A program made the translations under genes and the position numbers. Below, in pieces: positions 6,946 to 12,934 of a stretch of DNA of 12,934 nucleotides. The stretch spans positions 1-12,934 of the forward strand of contig SKZS01000162.1 of the NCBI GenBank assembly GCA_007127255.1. Direction: 5' to 3'. This DNA is from Syntrophomonadaceae bacterium. Lineage in GTDB: Bacteria > Bacillota > Dethiobacteria > DTU022. Within the stretch, counting starts at the first letter, position 1. Each line of letters starts with the position of its first letter. The notes under the pieces are model-generated. The model saw only the letters and a list, made by a program, of their open reading frames with translations. It was not told the DNA's origin and did no database searches.

Positions 6946-6997
6946 GCTGTAATGTAGTTCAGGAGAAAGAATGTGTAAAATTGATGAGGAGGTCTTT

Positions 6998-8152
6998 ATG
7001 AGCATGAAGAAACACTGGATTTTAATGTTAGTTGCAGCAATGCTGGTATTCGGAGCATTTGGCTGTGCAGAAGAAGCTGCAGATCCTGTAGATGATCCTG
7101 TAGATGAATTTGAAGGAGAAGTATTAATCGGAATCATGGTTCCGACTACCGGTTCTGAAGCAGCTGACGGTACCGATATGGAAAATGCCGCCCTGCTTGC
7201 TGTCCAGGAAATTAATGACGCCGGTGGTGTAATGGGGCATAGGCTGGTTACTACCACGGGCGACGACGGTTGCGACCCGTCAATGGCAACCGCCGCTGCC
7301 AGCCAGCTGGTATCCGAAGAAGTTGTAGCTTTAGTTGGTGGTTACTGCTCAGGGGCCACCCTGCCAACCCTTGCTATTTATGGTGAAGCGGGAATTCCCT
7401 TTGTTATTGCAGCATCTAACGCGACCAGCTTGATTGATGAAAACCCGGGCTGGGGCTTTATGATTAACAGCACAGGCCTTGATCAGGCTGCAACTGCTGT
7501 TTCGCAGTTTGAAGCCCTTGGTGTCGAAACGATTGCCGTAATCGACTCCGGAGACGCATATTCCGCTGACTTAAAAGAACAAACTATTATTCAGTGGGAA
7601 GGTGCCGGTTATGAAGTGCTGGTTGACGATACAGTACAAAGAGGCGAAGTAGACTTTTCAGCCTTTGTCACCTCGATTATGGCCAACCAGCCTGACGGTA
7701 TTTACTGGACAGGCTACCAGGCAGAAGGCGCGCTTTTGATCCGCCAGCTGCGCGAAGGTGGCTATGAAGGAGAAATTATCGTTGGCGATGGTTCAAGCGC
7801 CCAGGAACTGATTGACCTGGCCGGTGACGCTGCAGAAGGCGTATACTGCACAGGTCCGCCGCTTACCGATTTCCTGCCCGCTGCCCAGAGCTTTATCGAG
7901 GGTTATGAAGCTAACTTCCCGCGTGAACCCGGTGCATATGCAGCATTGATGTATGATGCGACTAATCTGCTGGTTGACGCCATGGAGCGCGCAGGATCCT
8001 TTGACAGCGCTGCGATCAGGGATGCTCTCGAAGCAACTGATGGTTTTGAGGGATTGGCAGGTCCGGTTATGTTCACCGAAGATAACACGCTTGCAAGAAG
8101 TAATTTCGTAGTGCTCGAAGCCAGGGACGGAAGATGGGCTCTGGCAGAGTAA
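6998..8152 (+). CDS. livK: Branched-chain-amino-acid-type ABC transporter substrate-binding lipoprotein
   Basis: This extracytoplasmic receptor captures an amino acid or amide and delivers it to the LivHM permease. From ATG 6998 it has 384 residues: a signal peptide with Lys-Lys at 4-5 and a hydrophobic core, then a lipobox-like AFGC with Cys23 as lipid anchor, then an acidic linker rich in Asp and Glu (24-40). The type-I periplasmic-binding fold begins at VLIGIMVPTTG (42-52). Cys92 and Cys117 are 25 apart in the same context (CDP...C) as the LivJ disulfide; Cys284 is a third cysteine. AGGAGG (6987-6992) lies 5 bases before ATG 6998. An in-frame ATG at 6971 has its own SD (AGGAG, 6961-6965) and would add nine mostly polar residues. 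The ligand may be Leu/Ile/Val, another amino acid or urea-like; family membership does not decide. A hairpin separates it from livH. Confidence 0.93.
   Translation: MSMKKHWILMLVAAMLVFGAFGCAEEAADPVDDPVDEFEGEVLIGIMVPTTGSEAADGTDMENAALLAVQEINDAGGVMGHRLVTTTGDDGCDPSMATAAASQLVSEEVVALVGGYCSGATLPTLAIYGEAGIPFVIAASNATSLIDENPGWGFMINSTGLDQAATAVSQFEALGVETIAVIDSGDAYSADLKEQTIIQWEGAGYEVLVDDTVQRGEVDFSAFVTSIMANQPDGIYWTGYQAEGALLIRQLREGGYEGEIIVGDGSSAQELIDLAGDAAEGVYCTGPPLTDFLPAAQSFIEGYEANFPREPGAYAALMYDATNLLVDAMERAGSFDSAAIRDALEATDGFEGLAGPVMFTEDNTLARSNFVVLEARDGRWALAE
7082..7105 (+). repeat. Tandem 12-base duplication in the livK linker
   Basis: GATCCTGTAGAT occurs twice back to back (7082-7093 and 7094-7105), encoding DPVDDPVD just after the lipid-anchor cysteine. 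The exact copy suggests a recent in-frame duplication lengthening the flexible acidic tether. Confidence 0.9.
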
Positions 8153-8172
8153 GCCGCCTGAATATTAAGGAC

Positions 8173-8197
8173 ACAGGCCCGGTTTAACCGGGCCTGT
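8173..8197 (+). terminator. Strong GC-rich hairpin between livK and livH, without a T-run
   Basis: ACAGGCCCGG (8173-8182) and CCGGGCCTGT (8188-8197) form a perfect 10-base, largely G-C stem with a 5-base loop, 20 bases after the livK stop and 21 before the livH start. No T-run follows, so read-through into livH is expected. In binding-protein transporter operons such a hairpin often protects the upstream mRNA end or partly stops transcription, giving more binding protein than permease. That role is inferred here. Confidence 0.75.
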
Positions 8198-8218
8198 ATC
8201 TGCTTGAGAGGTGAACAG

Positions 8219-9133
8219 ATGGCATTACATGAGATATTACTGCAGCAGCTTTTTAACGGTCTGCTAATCGGCTCTTTTTACGGACTGGTTGCGATCGGCT
8301 ATTCAATGGTTTACGGTATTATTAAGCTTTTAAACTTCGCCCATGGCGATATCTATATGATTGGAGCTTTTTCTGGTCTAATATTTTTATCAATTGCCTC
8401 GCCTTACATTGGCGCAGGTTGGCCTTCCCTTATTTTGGGATTGTTGATAACCATGCTTCTTGTCGGTTTGCTGGGTGTCCTTATTCAGAGGGTCGCCTAC
8501 AGACCGATGCTTAAAGCCCCCAGGTTATCAATTTTAATTACTGCCCTTGCTGTATCTATGATTTTGTATAACACGGTGATGCTGTTATCTGCCGGGCGTT
8601 ATAGGGCATTTAACGTCGATATTAGCAGTGAAAGTTTTTATCTCGGAGCCCTGAGATTGACTGAAACCAGGGTTATACTTATTGTAGCCGCTTTTACTTT
8701 AATGTTCATAATGCACATGTTTATCACCAAAACAATGTACGGAAAAGCGATGCGCGCTATTGCCCTGGACAGGGATACCTGCCAGCTTATGGGTATTGAT
8801 GTATTTAAAATCATTGCCCTGACCTTCTTTGTCGGCTCTGCGCTGGCTGCAGCCGCAGGTATTATGGCCGGTGTCTACTATGGCACTATTCATTTTTTTA
8901 TGGGGTTTTTAATCGGCCTAAAAGCATTCACTGCTGCCGTTATCGGGGGAATTGGCATTATACCGGGAGCGATGCTTGGAGGGTTGCTGCTCGGGCTTTT
9001 GGAGGCTTTTGGGACACAGATTCCTTTTATCGGCACCGAGTGGAAAGACGTGTTTTCATTTGCCTTTTTAATACTGTTTTTAATTTTTAAGCCTAACGGC
9101 CTGCTTGGGCGCAGCGAAAGTGAGAGGATGTAG
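8219..9133 (+). CDS. livH: Branched-chain-amino-acid-type ABC permease LivH
   Basis: This is one of the two membrane subunits of the importer. The 304-residue protein starts at ATG 8219 after GAGAGGTGA (8206-8214); a TTG at 8204 in the same frame overlaps the SD and is rejected. It begins with the LivH pattern LLQQLFNGLLIGSFYGLVAIG, then YGIIKLLNFAHGDIYMIGAF. The cytoplasmic loop GKAMRAIALDRDTCQLMGID contacts the ATPases in this family. It has about eight hydrophobic segments and ends in FKPNGLLGRS, a usual LivH C-terminus. Length is normal. The livM start follows 5 bases after its stop. Confidence 0.95.
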   Translation: MALHEILLQQLFNGLLIGSFYGLVAIGYSMVYGIIKLLNFAHGDIYMIGAFSGLIFLSIASPYIGAGWPSLILGLLITMLLVGLLGVLIQRVAYRPMLKAPRLSILITALAVSMILYNTVMLLSAGRYRAFNVDISSESFYLGALRLTETRVILIVAAFTLMFIMHMFITKTMYGKAMRAIALDRDTCQLMGIDVFKIIALTFFVGSALAAAAGIMAGVYYGTIHFFMGFLIGLKAFTAAVIGGIGIIPGAMLGGLLLGLLEAFGTQIPFIGTEWKDVFSFAFLILFLIFKPNGLLGRSESERM

Positions 9134-9138
9134 CGTTT

Positions 9139-10143
9139 ATGGCAGAAACAAAAAATAAACATAAAATTAAGAACCCTTTTGAAGGTATCATAGAGAAGCT
9201 TTTCATGATATTTGAGAACAAAATCTACCTCTATGGTTTTTTTGCAGCCTTAGTTGTATTTTTAGTTATATTTCCTAACACTTCCAGCAGGTTCACCCAG
9301 GAAATTATGACAAATCTTTTCTTTTATGTGGTAGTTTGTCTCGGTTTGAATATAATTGTCGGCTATGCCGGATTGCTGCACCTTGGTTACGCTGCCTTTT
9401 TTGCGGTCGGCGCATATACGACAGGTATTCTTAGTTCAAGGATGGGTATGGATTTCTGGTTAACCATACCATTTAGTATTGTAGCAGCAGTAATTGCCGG
9501 GCTGGCAATCGGTTTTCCAACCCTGAGATTACGCGGTGATTACCTGGCTATTGTAACCCTGGGTTTTGGTGAAATCACCAGACTGACGATCAGAAACCTT
9601 GATGTTACCGGAGGAGCTATTGGGCTGATTGGCATTCAGCGTCCCGAGTTTTTCGGAATAACCCTGAACCAGATTTCACATTTTTACTACATGTTTTTTA
9701 TCCTGGCCATCCTGGCAATAATAGTTTCTTACCGTCTTGAAAATTCCCGCATGGGCAGGGCCTGGGAATACATCAGGGAAGATGAAGATGCTGCAGCAGC
9801 GATGGGTATTAATGTTACGACATCGCGCCTGTATGCATTTATCATAGGTTCGGCATTCGGGGCGGTTGCCGGCTCATTTTTCGCCGCAAAAATGACGGCT
9901 ATATCTCCTGATTCGTTTATGTTTATTCACTCGGTTATGTTTTTAATGGCCGTCGTGCTTGGAGGTATGGGAAAAATTCCGGGTGTTGTTCTCGGTTCGG
10001 TCCTTGTTGTTTTAATCCCCGAAGTTGCGAGGGGTATTGGTCCTTACCGATTGTTAATTTTCGGTTTTCTGCTTTTAATAATAATGCTTTACAGGCCTCA
10101 GGGAATTTGGCCGGAAAAACCAACTATATCAACTGACGAATAA
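9139..10143 (+). CDS. livM: Branched-chain-amino-acid-type ABC permease LivM
   Basis: This is the second membrane subunit, pairing with LivH to form the translocation path. The 334-residue protein starts at ATG 9139; GAGAGG at 9122-9127, inside the end of livH, is its probable SD, so translation is likely coupled. A charged N-terminal tail of about 25 residues precedes the first membrane segment (about 30-46). Family patterns include LGLNIIVGYAGLLHLGYAAFFAVGAY, the FPTLRLRGDYLAIVTLGFGE segment and the ATPase-contacting loop MGRAWEYIREDEDAAAAMGI. The C-terminus ends in YRPQGIWPEKP, as usual. Nothing is missing. Confidence 0.95.
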   Translation: MAETKNKHKIKNPFEGIIEKLFMIFENKIYLYGFFAALVVFLVIFPNTSSRFTQEIMTNLFFYVVVCLGLNIIVGYAGLLHLGYAAFFAVGAYTTGILSSRMGMDFWLTIPFSIVAAVIAGLAIGFPTLRLRGDYLAIVTLGFGEITRLTIRNLDVTGGAIGLIGIQRPEFFGITLNQISHFYYMFFILAILAIIVSYRLENSRMGRAWEYIREDEDAAAAMGINVTTSRLYAFIIGSAFGAVAGSFFAAKMTAISPDSFMFIHSVMFLMAVVLGGMGKIPGVVLGSVLVVLIPEVARGIGPYRLLIFGFLLLIIMLYRPQGIWPEKPTISTDE

Positions 10144-10156
10144 ATGAGGTGTTTAA

Positions 10157-10936
10157 GTGGCACTACTGCAAATAAAGGATTTAACCCTCAGGTTCGGCGG
10201 GTTGTGCGCTGTAAACGCTCTCTCGCTGGAGATTGAAGAAGGTTCGATCAGGAGCCTGATTGGCCCAAACGGAGCAGGAAAAACCTGTGTTTTTAACTGC
10301 CTGACCGGTTTTTACAAACCAAGTGATGGCGAAATGCTATTCCAGGGGGAGAGCCTGGTTAATAAAAAGCCGCATATTATCACATACATGGGCATGGCCA
10401 GAACCTTTCAGAACCTGCGCCTTTTTAAAAGCATGTCCGTTCTTGAAAACGTGATGTCCGGGATGCACTGCCGCACCAACGCGGCTTTCTTCACAACTGC
10501 TTTTAGAACAAAAGGGCAAAGAGAAGAAGAAAAGCATATTCGTGAAGTAGCCGAAGAATGCTTAGATTTTGTCGGTATTCTTAATAAGAAGCATTTCATT
10601 GCCAGCAACCTGCCTTATGGCGATCAGCGTAAAGTTGAATGGGCAAGGGCCCTTGCAACCCAGCCGAAATTGCTGCTGCTCGATGAACCGGCTGCCGGCT
10701 TAAACAAAGATGAGAAGTCGCGCCTTATCGATTTGATGCATAAGATTCGGGATAAGCGCGAAGTGACAATTTTCCTGATTGAACACGACATGGGTTTAGT
10801 AATGAAGATCTCGGAGAAAATATTCGTAATCGATTACGGCGTAAAAATTGCTGAAGGGACAGCGCAGGAAGTAAGAGATAACCCGAAAGTAGTTGAAGCC
10901 TACCTCGGAAAAGAAGAGGAGGAGGAAACTGCATGA
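10157..10936 (+). CDS. livG: Branched-chain-amino-acid-type ABC ATPase LivG
   Basis: This is the first ATPase of the importer, at the cytoplasmic face. The 259-residue protein starts at GTG 10157, 5 bases after GAGGTG (10146-10151), and 13 bases after the livM stop. Motifs: Walker A GPNGAGKT (36-43), Q-loop Gln85 in MARTFQNLRLF, signature LPYGD (152-156), Walker B LLLLDEP (172-178) and H-loop His210 in LIEHDM. The residue after the Walker A Thr is Cys44 where Thr is usual; it should not block activity. The C-terminus is very acidic (KEEEEETA), and the GA-rich bases that encode it also supply the livF SD. It overlaps livF by four bases (ATGA), a sign of coupled translation. Confidence 0.96.
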   Translation: MALLQIKDLTLRFGGLCAVNALSLEIEEGSIRSLIGPNGAGKTCVFNCLTGFYKPSDGEMLFQGESLVNKKPHIITYMGMARTFQNLRLFKSMSVLENVMSGMHCRTNAAFFTTAFRTKGQREEEKHIREVAEECLDFVGILNKKHFIASNLPYGDQRKVEWARALATQPKLLLLDEPAAGLNKDEKSRLIDLMHKIRDKREVTIFLIEHDMGLVMKISEKIFVIDYGVKIAEGTAQEVRDNPKVVEAYLGKEEEEETA

Positions 10937-11652
10937 ACGAGCCAGTCCTCTCATTGAAAAATTTAGAAACCCGCTACGGTCAAATTTATGCCCTTAGAGG
11001 CATTAACATTGACGTGCAGGAGGGGGAGATAGTTGCTCTGCTTGGCGCCAATGGCGCCGGTAAAAGCACAACCCTGAAAACAATCTCAAGCTTGATCAAT
11101 GCTTCATCCGGAAGCGTTATCTATAAAGGAGAAGATATAACTTACAGGCAGCCGCATAGTATTGTTGAAATGGGGGTTATTCATGTCCCTGAGGGGCGCA
11201 TGATATTTAAAGAATTGACGGTTAAAGAAAACCTTGAACTGGGTTCTTTTACCCTTCATGACAATGATATTCGCAAAAAAAGGCTGGAACGCGTTTACGA
11301 GTTGTTTCCTGTCCTTGGGGAAAGACAGCAGCAGATGGGCGGTTTTCTTTCCGGTGGCGAGCAGCAAATGCTGGCCATGGGCCGCGCTTTAATGACGGAA
11401 CCAAAACTACTGCTATTAGACGAACCTTCCATGGGTCTTGCACCGCTTATTGTAAAAAATATTATGGATATAATCAAGCAAATTAACAAGGAGCAGGGAA
11501 CAACAATTCTTCTTGTTGAACAAAACGCCAAGGCTGCCCTCAAGTTTGCCAATCGGGCCTATGTTTTGGAAACCGGCGAGATTGTTATGGAAGGCAGCGC
11601 GGAAGAGATGAGTAAAGATGAAAGTATTGTCAAGGCTTATCTTGGAGAATGA
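10933..11652 (+). CDS. livF: Branched-chain-amino-acid-type ABC ATPase LivF
   Basis: This is the second ATPase, forming a heterodimer with LivG. The 239-residue protein starts at ATG 10933 within the livG stop (ATGA), preceded by GAGGAGG. Motifs: Walker A GANGAGKS (38-45), the LivF-typical VPEGRMIF (85-92) in place of the Q-loop, signature LSGGE (139-143), and Walker B LLLLDEP (159-165). LVEQN (194-198) places Gln197 where LivG has His210; this replacement is normal for LivF and means the two ATP sites are not equivalent. Its length is typical. It completes the K-H-M-G-F set in the standard order. Confidence 0.96.
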   Translation: MNEPVLSLKNLETRYGQIYALRGINIDVQEGEIVALLGANGAGKSTTLKTISSLINASSGSVIYKGEDITYRQPHSIVEMGVIHVPEGRMIFKELTVKENLELGSFTLHDNDIRKKRLERVYELFPVLGERQQQMGGFLSGGEQQMLAMGRALMTEPKLLLLDEPSMGLAPLIVKNIMDIIKQINKEQGTTILLVEQNAKAALKFANRAYVLETGEIVMEGSAEEMSKDESIVKAYLGE

Positions 11653-11685
11653 TGTTAGAATAATGATGAGGTCGAGTTAACACGG

Positions 11686-12909
11686 ATGCAGTTCTATAGA
11701 AACGTCTCTGCAGTAATTATCACCTTGCTGGTAATTGCTGTTAGTGGGTTGCCTGCAGGGGCGAATGAAAATGCCGGCACGGTATACTATTTCTGGGGAT
11801 ACTGCCCAACCTGCAGCAAACCTGAGGAACATGTTGATCTGTTCGAAGATTATCCGGTTAAGGTAGAGATTTATGAAGTTTTCCAGGATGATGAAGGCCG
11901 TAAAAAGTATGAACAGATCAGTGAAGAACTGGGTATTGAAGTTCGCGGTTTTCCGACCCTTGTCTACCGGGACCAGTTTTGGCTTGGTTTCTCAGAAGCA
12001 GTCCAGGAAGATATTATCAATGCCATTGAAACAAACCTTGAAGAAGGAGAAACTGCAGATCGAAGGAATGTCTTGGATCTGCCCTTAATTGGAGAGGTAG
12101 ATCTGTATGCCTCACCAATATTACTCAGCACTTTTATCATTGCTTTTCTCGACGGTTTTAATCCCTGTTCACTTTTCGTTTTGACCTTTCTGCTGGCCAT
12201 TATTATTCATTCTGCCTCCAGGAAAAGAATTTTTCTGGTTGGCTTTACTTTTCTGCTGGTTACTTCTGCTGTATACGGTCTCTTTATCCTGGGAATCCTC
12301 AATATTATGGTTTTTGTTGCCCAGCTCTTCTGGATAAGCTATATCGTGGCAGCAATAGTTATATTTTTAGGCCTGGTAGCCATTAAGGATTTTATTTTGT
12401 TCAAGGAAGGTCTGACATTTTCCATACCGGAGAAATATAAAAGCAGGTATTATCAACAGGTTCGCAATATATTTTACACTGAATCGGTTATTCCAATGAT
12501 CACTGCAACTGTTGTTATGGCCCTTGGCATTGCCCTGGTAGAGCTGCCGTGTACTGCCGGCTTTCCCTTTATCTGGAGTTCGCTGATTGCCGAACTCGAC
12601 CCGGGACTTACATATTTCATAACCCTATTTTTAGTCTATATAATTACTTACCTCTCAGTTGAGCTGGTTATCTTTTTTGTGGCAGTGATCAGGCTCCGCT
12701 CCATTAAAATGACTGAAGAGCGAGGGCGCCTTTTAAAGCTAATTGCCGGTAGTCTAATGCTGGTTTTAGGACTGATCTTGATGATCGACCCAACCTACAT
12801 GGAAAGCATGATTGGCATAATTGCTGCTTTTGGCGCCACTGCAGCCCTTGTCCTGTTTTTGTATTGCGGCCGCAGACTTTATGAGAACAGGAGGGGTTCT
12901 AAAGCATGA
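11686..12909 (+). CDS. Membrane thiol-disulfide redox protein: thioredoxin-like domain plus CcdA/DsbD-like membrane domain
   Basis: The 407-residue protein probably moves reducing power across the membrane or to exported thiols. Residues 1-26 look like a signal peptide (hydrophobic core, then GLPAGA). Residues 30-120 resemble a thioredoxin or glutaredoxin fold, with the redox motif YCPTC (Cys40, Cys43) and the cis-proline loop RGFPTLV (Pro90). Residues 145-395 hold about six to seven hydrophobic segments, with FNPC (Cys161) and ELPC (Cys289), matching the two membrane cysteines of CcdA/DsbD. Cys394 is the only other cysteine apart from these. The ATG at 11686 lies 14 bases after GAGG, which is rather far, so initiation may be weak or coupled to livF 33 bases upstream. 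It overlaps the next gene by four bases. Family assignment is by motifs; the electron donor and client are unknown. Confidence 0.8.
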   Translation: MQFYRNVSAVIITLLVIAVSGLPAGANENAGTVYYFWGYCPTCSKPEEHVDLFEDYPVKVEIYEVFQDDEGRKKYEQISEELGIEVRGFPTLVYRDQFWLGFSEAVQEDIINAIETNLEEGETADRRNVLDLPLIGEVDLYASPILLSTFIIAFLDGFNPCSLFVLTFLLAIIIHSASRKRIFLVGFTFLLVTSAVYGLFILGILNIMVFVAQLFWISYIVAAIVIFLGLVAIKDFILFKEGLTFSIPEKYKSRYYQQVRNIFYTESVIPMITATVVMALGIALVELPCTAGFPFIWSSLIAELDPGLTYFITLFLVYIITYLSVELVIFFVAVIRLRSIKMTEERGRLLKLIAGSLMLVLGLILMIDPTYMESMIGIIAAFGATAALVLFLYCGRRLYENRRGSKA

Positions 12910-12934
12910 CATGGAAAATACCTGAAAAATGGCA
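12906..12934 (+). CDS. Start of a further gene, truncated by the window edge
   Basis: An ATG at 12906 overlaps the stop of the redox gene (ATGA). AGGAGGGG (12889-12896) lies 9 bases upstream, an excellent SD. Only nine complete codons (MTWKIPEKW) are visible, too few to name a product. The overlap suggests translational coupling and a related function. Confidence 0.65.

Larger units (their letters stand above)
6515..6970 (+). promoter_or_regulatory. 456-base AT-rich intergenic region with several inverted repeats
   Basis: I find no convincing open reading frame here on either strand. The stretch holds five perfect inverted repeats or palindromes (listed separately) and SD-like sequences with no usable start codon: AGAAGG at 6685-6690, AAGGAGGTGG at 6777-6786 and AAGGAGGGAG at 6835-6844. 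A TATAAT hexamer lies at 6532-6537, without a good -35. No T-box, glycine, lysine or SAM riboswitch core was recognised by eye. It probably contains the end of the upstream transcript and the promoter and leader of the liv operon. Confidence 0.6.

Noticed and set aside
6515..6970. T-box, glycine or other known riboswitch, or a tRNA, upstream of livK
   Set aside because: None of the conserved cores or a cloverleaf with an acceptor stem could be recognised by eye; only simple inverted repeats are present.
6934..7257. 107-residue minus-strand frame across the livK start
   Set aside because: It is antisense to the signal peptide and linker, low-complexity Ser/Thr/Ala-rich, and has no RBS or family resemblance.
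1..12934. CRISPR array, insertion sequence, prophage or toxin-antitoxin genes
   Set aside because: No regularly spaced repeats, transposase or integrase motifs, terminal repeats or small paired toxin genes were seen; gene content is housekeeping and transport.

Overview
The window carries nine complete protein genes plus a partial gene at each edge, all on the + strand and tightly packed. Strong purine-rich Shine-Dalgarno (SD) sequences, moderate GC, frequent GTG starts, a lipoprotein-type solute-binding protein and a single-chain iron-sulfur serine dehydratase together suggest an anaerobic, Gram-positive-like bacterium (Clostridia or a related Bacillota lineage). This is inference from style; there is no rRNA or marker gene to settle it.

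Layout. Bases 1-543 hold the C-terminal two thirds of the nucleotidase SurE. Bases 606-2030 encode the RNA ligase RtcB with all metal and guanylylation residues. Bases 2058-3911 encode a two-gene drug-type ABC exporter (ATPase plus ABC-2 permease); the ATPase has no ordinary start codon. Bases 3955-6514 hold an ornithine cyclodeaminase/mu-crystallin-family dehydrogenase followed by an L-serine dehydratase with fused beta and alpha parts. A 456-base non-coding stretch (6515-6970) rich in inverted repeats separates these from a complete branched-chain-amino-acid-type ABC importer, livK-livH-livM-livG-livF (6998-11652). A hairpin lies between the binding-protein gene and the permease genes. Next comes a membrane thiol-redox protein with an N-terminal thioredoxin-like domain and a CcdA/DsbD-like membrane domain (11686-12909). 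A further gene begins at 12906 and runs off the window.

How the parts may work together (inference): the importer brings in an amino acid, and the serine dehydratase and the dehydrogenase-like protein could deaminate or interconvert amino acids. The pair could for example turn serine into pyruvate and then alanine. The redox protein could service exported thiols; the binding protein has a cysteine pair with the LivJ disulfide spacing. The families are all known ones. I see no clear undescribed system. The points most worth a second look are the start of the ABC ATPase gene, the structured leader upstream of livK, the residue changes in the two amino-acid enzymes, and the domain order of the redox protein.
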